Source of the DNA: Pestalotiopsis fici W106-1
Taxonomy: Eukaryota > Ascomycota > Sordariomycetes > Amphisphaeriales > Sporocadaceae
NCBI RefSeq assembly: GCF_000516985.1
Contig: NW_006917106.1
Coordinates: forward strand, 307,024-371,023
DNA length: 64,000 nucleotides
Direction: 5' to 3'
Position numbers and translations under genes: made by a program. Shown in pieces: positions 59,749 to 64,000 of the stretch; positions within the stretch are counted from its first letter, which is position 1, and every line of letters starts with the position of its first letter. The notes beneath the pieces are model-generated. The model was not told the DNA's origin and did not search any database. It saw nothing but the letters and a program-made list of their open reading frames with translations.

Positions 59749-61214
59749 ACATGATTCCTATATTGGTCTTTCTGCAAGAGTGTTCAAGCGGTCAATGTCA
59801 GAAATAATGTATCCGAAAGTTGACTGCCTCGCATCTAGGCGTCTACTGCCAAGAAATACTGTGGTTCTCAGCCAGTTTGTTTTTGCAAGCCCACATGTAG
59901 CCGAGAAAAAGCAGTTATCATTTTGCGGCGAGGTCTTGATTGTAATATTGGCCTCTGCGATTTGAAAATCGTTGCTGAGGAGTGTAGTACTATTCCTATG
60001 GCTGTTAATTATTGATGCCACTTGAGGCATGGCTTAATAGAGTCAAGGTTCAGAGATCTGCGGTTCGTAAAAGCACAGGGCGGTCTCGCTATGAGACAGC
60101 GGGAGGGAATAGTGGGGTGCCCTGCCGCAATACCTGGCTGGCAGTTTGGCTGGCCTGGGTACGGTCGTGCAAGCTAGCACACCTTAATGTGTGTAGGCCA
60201 TTGCGTGCCGTGTGTTGGGACGAGATCTCGGTTACGTAGAAAAGTCTCATTCATATAATGTACACAATATCGGATAAGCAGCACCATGAGTGACGGTCCA
60301 GGAAGTGTTCTATACAAAAACGTTGGTAGGTGCAAGCAAACGATCGCGCGGGATTAGTGGGCAAGTTTTTCATGTCGAACCTATAACAGGTAACTATCTG
60401 CATGTCATCCCCTTGGCCTTCCAGCGGAGGGTATTACTGCTCACCCAAGTATATGGATGGTCGAATGCATCCTCTTCCGAGCAAGCCATGGTAAGACAAG
60501 GCTTGCAACCTTGATTCTTGCCGGCATCGTCGCCGTTCATTTTAGCCTGTCATGCCCAATATGGATTCTACCGGATCTCAGTGTTGCCGCACACACTATA
60601 GTGACTCCAGCTGCAGCGCCAAAGCTCTTGCAAACGCTAAATATAGGGACACGATATACCTTTCGGATGCAACACACACATCTGTATCCTTGGATTACCG
60701 GGTTCGCTTAGTCGCTGTACATGACTCTGTGCACTCAATCTGAATTGGCATCTCAAAGAAGAAAATTTGCCAAGTCGCGATCATATACAAAGACGCTGCC
60801 ATCCATTGGAGCGGCCACCGGGTTAAGAAAAGTGGCTCGTGAATGTCTCATTCAAACCATGTGCCAATACGGAAAAGCTGCGTAAAGGATGAGACAAGGA
60901 GACTTGACAAGTTGTCAAGTCGTAATCTTCAACCAGTAGAAACTCTGAAGGGGGTATTCTTGGTATATGCCAAGAAGCTGAAATCAGAGAGGCTGCTTAC
61001 AGATGTTCAAATTGGCAATATGGCAATTGTATCATGTTTGTCAGTGTAAGCCCAACCATGTGCATACCGACATTCGAATACATGAGACAATAGGAGAGCC
61101 ATTTTTGAACGGATATAAATACCATCACACCTCCGCAGATGATTTCACATACAGCAACAGCCTAAGTAAAAATTTGGTTTGGACTTTGTAAATACCTCCA
61201 ACTCACCCGTCATC
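59749..61214. other. intergenic, includes promoter of secreted-protein gene
   Basis: No gene is recognised in about 1.5 kb. The right end carries a TATA box. Confidence 0.5.
61114..61121 (+). promoter_or_regulatory. TATA box of the small secreted-protein gene
   Basis: TATAAATA lies 101 bases before the ATG at 61215. The same eight-base string occurs at nearly the same distance before the surface-protein gene at 46910. Confidence 0.6.
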
Positions 61215-61844
61215 ATGAAGTATTTCTTGCAACTTTTGTCCTTCGGTCTTCTGGCCACTGCCTCTTCCGCTCTTCCACTGCTTGATGAACGACAGACTGC
61301 AGTGTACAGTTTGACCGTTTCAACGTAAGTGGTCATGTTTGAATCACCGCTGGCCGTACTAACAGCTTTGAGAAGTACCTCGAGCACCGCACTCAACGGA
61401 CAAACCGTAGAGATTGTGAACTCTGTGCTTGGAGTGTACCCCGGGAACCAGCCCGCTGCCACTTTCTATCCTATTCCAAACCAAACCAAGCCTGGGAGAA
61501 GCTCGCTACATACTTATCCCGTGGGGATTGTTGACCACGTACTTGGCTTGAAAGGAAGTGATGGCCTATATTCGCTCGTTGATGTGACAAATATCGGACA
61601 GAGCGGGGCCGCGGCATTCTATGACGGTTTCATTCTCAGAAACAACCTCGTGAGCCATGAAATTCCTGGAAATTGGGTTGCGTTCCCTGTCGGCAATGGG
61701 TGGCAAATTAAGCGGTATGACGGTAAGTGACTGTCTTTGTGAATCGCATAGGCTACGTTAACGTGTCATGACATAGGAAACGCTATTGTGACCCAAGATT
61801 ATGTGCCCGTGAACCTGGTATACAAGCTGGTCAACAAGTATTGA
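61215..61844 (+). CDS. small secreted protein of unknown function
   Basis: Three exons: 61215-61324, 61376-61722 and 61777-61844, giving 174 residues. The first acceptor is ambiguous: using 61373 instead adds one residue. The second intron is 54 nt. Residues 1-19 form a signal peptide (MKYFLQLLSFGLLATASSA). The mature chain has no Cys, unlike most small secreted effectors. It looks beta-rich, with segments such as 'NGQTVEIVNSVLGVYPG', 'AAFYDGFILRNNLV' and 'WVAFPVGNGWQIKRYDG'. I do not recognise a family. A TATA box at 61114 suggests inducible or high expression. It converges with the alcohol dehydrogenase gene. Confidence 0.75.
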
Positions 61845-62018
61845 GATGGTTGCCTACATGGCTGTTTTACGATGCAAAAAGACAGTGGTAGTTCTATACC
61901 TTTGATGGAGAGCCATGTATATAAACACACAAGATTTGTGATTTTGGGGTGGAGTAGTAAATTGAACCAAGAAGATCTAGCATTGGACTTGACACGTATG
62001 ATCGTCTACTGTAATCCT

Positions 62019-63556
62019 TTACGCAGCATCCTCGTTGACGAGAACGTATCTATACCTAGCCTTGCCAGCTTCCAGATCAACGATGGCCTGGTTAGCGTCC
62101 TTCATGGAGCGCTCTTGAACCAGACCCTTGAGGTTCTTCTTGGCGACAAGTTCCAGCATTTCCCGAAGGTCATTTGGCGATCCGATAAGAGAGCCAGTGA
62201 ACTTCTTGCGACCAAAGACGATGGAAGGACCAGCAATCGGGAATGCTCCATCCTCGGGCATACCAACCTGAACCAAGGTGCCGTTCTTCTTGATAAGTGA
62301 AAAGTAGTCGTTGATGGGAACCTATGATGCATGAGTTTAACATGAAGCGCACATGGTAAACAACAAGTGAACTGACCTTTGAAGATGCCACCGTCGAAAC
62401 GATCAGGTCCAAGCTGCGGTAGTGCTTTTGAACCCAGTCCTTTTCGTCATCAGTAGCGATGTAGTCATCAGCGCCCAGGCCGAGAACCTCAGCACGCTTG
62501 GACTCCTTGCGAGAAATTCCAACGACTTTGGCACCCATAGCCTTGGCCAAAAGAACTCCATAATGACCGAGGCCACCAACTCCAACGATTCCGATTGTCT
62601 TGCCAGGTCCAGTCTCGTAGGCCTTGAGAGGGGCAAACATGGTAACTCCACCGCACATCATCTAAGACTCAAATCAGTATATGTGGCGGCAAGAAAGACA
62701 TCAGTGTGACTTACGGGTGCAGCCTGGCTGGAGTCGACACCATCAGGAATCTTGACCACGAAATGCGACGGGGATCGGTGATAGGTTGCATATCCACCTA
62801 AAATCGTGTGAGTATTTGCTGATATGAAGAAGCTTTCAATAAAGTTGACTCACCTTGAGCAGCGTCGCCATTGAAGTGTTTACTTGGAAACAGTTAGTGA
62901 ATCCGACCATGAAATGAGCAGAACATGTCATCCTTTCATGCTTTATAGCTTGAACCCACGGTCGCCAGAACGTCCTTAAATACTGGTCCACTGACCAGAG
63001 CAATGAACAGACAAAAAGTCAATCGAGGGAGACTCACGCGTTGTAAGTGAAAACCATCTTGTCACAGTAGTTTTCCTCTCCAGCAGCGCAATCATCGCAA
63101 TGGCCAAAACGGCTCAAGCACGAATCGGACTGGGCACCAACACCGACACGGTCGCCAACCTTGATGCCACCAGTGGCCTTTGATCCAACTCGGACAGCAG
63201 TTCCAACGATCTCGTGGCCAACGACGACGGGGTAAGCCGTTGCACCCTATCGCAATTAGTTCATGAACCTCAAGTTGGCGCAAGCGTTTTTATTTTGGCC
63301 AAGTACATACCCATCCGGATCTCAATGTGTGAATGTCGGAACCGCAAATGCCGGAATGTGTGACTTTGATCTGTTTGCATCTGTCAGTTGGCACTGCGCG
63401 CCGCATTATCAAGTTATGGCACTCATGTTATCATACATCAATATCCGTCTCTTCCCAAGCCTTGGGCTGGAACTCTGACCAGCGCATGTTTCCCTCAGCA
63501 GACGAGGCGTCCAGCGCCTGCCATCCCTCGAACTTGTAATCAGTGGATGAGCTCAT
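62019..63556 (-). CDS. zinc-dependent alcohol dehydrogenase (cinnamyl-alcohol / ADH6 type)
   Basis: Probably an NADP(H)-dependent reductase of aldehydes; cytosolic. Seven exons fit: 63556-63437, 63370-63311, 63246-63038, 62882-62854, 62797-62715, 62661-62377 and 62321-62019, giving 362 residues, the normal family length. One exon is only 29 nt. The catalytic zinc ligands are Cys49 in 'HSGICGSDIHTLRSGW', His71-Glu72 in 'VVVGHEIVG', and Cys170 in 'MMCGGVTMFAPLKA'. The structural zinc is held by Cys103, 110, 113 and 121 in 'CLSRFGHCDDCAAGEENYC'. The dinucleotide fold has 'GIVGVGGLGH' (about 191-200). The residues 'SRKESKR' at the end of strand 2 suit NADP rather than NAD. Introns are 53-155 nt, GT-AG. 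Confidence 0.93.
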
Positions 63557-64000
63557 CTTGAATAATGTGTCTAAATAGTGCACTTGGAATAAAAGTACAA
63601 GGAATATCAATGAAAGCAGTCTTGAATGAAGAATGGTTGACAATTGAAGACGTTTTTTGCGGTACGGCCCTTACACTTATATCACATTTGACAATGATGA
63701 ACTTGACGCCGTTGCCCCTGATCAACAGGACCCATTACTGTTGCCTTCTCCATTTTGCAAGCCTTGAAATCAGACACCATTACAAAGCAGATGTTTAGTT
63801 CATGTGTATCCGAATCGCCGTCTGGTGCGTTTCGTCATTGTGCAAACTGGGAGAAGCTCCCAGCTTGGTTGGAAGCATACGCCAGCAAAACAGGACTGGA
63901 CACAAGAATTGATCGGGAGGTTTCTTCCACGTGGAGCAGACCCGATTATTGTTCCACATTGGTGTCCGTCCGCTAGAATCGAACCCGAGCTCACTGCCGC
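63557..64000. promoter_or_regulatory. upstream region of the alcohol dehydrogenase, window edge
   Basis: No complete gene is seen. A short stretch near 63,965-63,985 resembles a Pol III B-box on the minus strand, but no tRNA can be drawn inside the window. Confidence 0.4.

Noticed and set aside
63940..64000. Possible truncated tRNA on the minus strand (GGTTCGATTC B-box-like string)
   Set aside because: The T-stem would have two mismatches, no T-run terminator follows, and the rest would be outside the window.

Overview
The window looks like a nuclear segment of a filamentous ascomycete, probably a sordariomycete close to Hypocreales. The reasons are short spliceosomal introns (mostly 50-130 nt), fungus-specific families, (TAGG)n microsatellites, and a transposon block destroyed by C-to-T / G-to-A mutation of the RIP (repeat-induced point mutation) type. 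The species assignment is inference.

Region 1 (1 to about 9,650) is AT-rich and gene-dead: no open frame of 60 codons or more survives in any frame. Reading through the stops still shows what it was. There is a Ty1/copia retrotransposon on the minus strand (integrase tail near 3.95-4.14 kb, reverse transcriptase near 2.0-2.43 kb, RNase H end near 1.06-1.23 kb). There is a pogo/Fot1-type DDE transposase on the plus strand (about 7.1-7.7 kb). Two further decayed reading frames are unidentified (plus strand 32-620; minus strand about 5,690-6,240). CpA/TpG is depleted while CpG survives. Normal composition returns just before an intron-containing tRNA-Lys(UUU) at 9,911.

Region 2 (10.5-34.3 kb) holds a secreted SGNH/GDSL hydrolase (-), DAHP synthase of the shikimate pathway (+), a Cys-rich single-pass membrane protein (-), mitochondrial ribosomal protein mL50 (+), an alpha/beta hydrolase (+), a Dal5/Fen2-like MFS permease (-), a PTR2-type peptide transporter (+), an orphan membrane ORF (-), a 265-bp MITE with 44-bp terminal inverted repeats, a LAMTOR1-like lysosomal/vacuolar adaptor (+) and a small Cys-rich fungal protein (-).

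Region 3 (34-54 kb) is gene-sparse, with long empty stretches. It carries an F-box protein with an RPEL-like motif (+), a ZNF830/CCDC16-like zinc-finger protein (-), Mediator subunit MED7 (+), a Ser/Thr-rich GPI-type cell-surface protein (+), a seven-exon polytopic membrane protein (-) and DPM3 (+).

Region 4 (54-64 kb) holds a 763-residue nuclear-type protein with a fungal C-terminal domain (-), an oxidoreductase-like-domain mitochondrial protein (+), a DUF3669 protein (+), a small secreted protein (+) and a zinc alcohol dehydrogenase of the cinnamyl-alcohol/ADH6 type (-).

I see no biosynthetic gene cluster, operon, CRISPR array or clear novel system. The genes are mostly housekeeping and unrelated to one another. 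The most unusual items are the legible CpA-biased transposon graveyard, the MITE, two GC-AG introns (one well supported), micro-exons, and several conserved but uncharacterised proteins. All exon models are by eye: junctions were chosen so that splice signals, reading frame and family conservation agree.
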